The position numbers and the translations under genes were made by a program. A DNA stretch of 15,884 bases. Origin: Pseudoneurospora amorphoporcata. Its lineage: Eukaryota > Ascomycota > Sordariomycetes > Sordariales > Sordariaceae. Below are positions 15,670-15,884 of the stretch, piece after piece. Position 1 is the stretch's first letter. The number at the start of each line of letters is the position of its first letter. The stretch lies in the NCBI GenBank assembly GCA_033297205.1, contig MU859444.1, positions 1 to 15,884 on the forward strand, given 5' to 3'. Below the pieces are notes generated by a model. It saw nothing but the letters and a program-made list of their open reading frames with translations. It was not told the DNA's origin and made no database searches.

Positions 15670-15884
15670 TGTGACGAACGGCAGTCTGATCTGCCTAAGT
15701 GGGATAGCTGAAGGTAAAGGCTATCAGTGCTGTTCGGTGAAGCCAAAAGGTTCACAACAAGTATGGTAGCGTTATACGTGTCTCGGTGGTAAAGATCAAT
15801 TGACTACTGTCGAACTATCTGACAATCTGAGTTCTCCAGTCGTCCCTTTATACTCCATGCCTTGTAGCTGCTTCTTGTGTCTCT
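15670..15884 (+). mobile_element. Possible start of another LTR, cut by the window edge
   Basis: Composition changes sharply at 15670, where TGTGACGAACGG begins; TGT and a GC-rich start are typical of LTR left ends. Inside are short dyads GGCAG/CTGCC (15680-15695) and GATAGC/GCTATC (15703-15725) and a TATA-like TTTATA at 15847-15852. The other end lies outside, so neither a partner LTR nor a target duplication can be seen. It is not similar to the LTRs at 1057 or 8807. Confidence 0.3.

Overview
The window looks like a repeat-rich block from a filamentous ascomycete (Pezizomycotina). It holds a Ty3/gypsy chromovirus full of C-to-T and G-to-A changes at CpA/TpG sites, the mark of repeat-induced point mutation (RIP). 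It also holds wide AT-rich, TpA-rich stretches without genes, and one intact intronless gene with a good eukaryotic start context (CACCATGAC). The organism call is inference from these signs; no rRNA, tRNA or other species marker was seen.

Layout. 1-1051: AT-rich degraded DNA, no gene. 1052-9718: one complete LTR retrotransposon (1057-9713) between perfect 5-bp target duplications GCCGT. Its parts are a 257-bp 5' LTR, a primer-binding site, a ~580-nt leader with five copies of CGAACTTGGGTA, one gag-pol frame (1894-9351) and a 294-bp 3' LTR. The pol order is protease, reverse transcriptase, RNase H, integrase, chromodomain, which defines Ty3/gypsy chromoviruses. The frame is kept end to end but carries about 60 stops, nearly all TAA or TAG, so the element is dead. 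A second, unrelated solo LTR (8807-9059, duplication ACGGG) is nested between integrase and chromodomain.

9719-11100: AT-rich DNA holding a 741-bp non-autonomous DNA transposon (10053-10793) with ~50-bp terminal inverted repeats and a 9-bp duplication. 11100-15130: a more GC-balanced island. Its only convincing gene is on the minus strand (12182-13555), a 457-aa low-complexity protein with a Lys/Pro linker, a Gln-rich segment, a duplicated IHPAF motif and a long Asp/Glu tail. After its TAG stop the same frame stays open for 115 more codons, suggesting readthrough, a recent premature stop or a splice variant. Upstream lie weaker plus-strand signals: an intron-like sequence (14226-14291) and a 46-codon ORF resembling a small secreted peptide (14702-14842). 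15180-15669 is again AT-rich and gene-free, and 15670-15884 may be the start of another LTR cut by the window edge.

The genes do not form a pathway. The window is best read as a small gene island between blocks of silenced transposable elements, the two-compartment layout known from RIP-active fungi.
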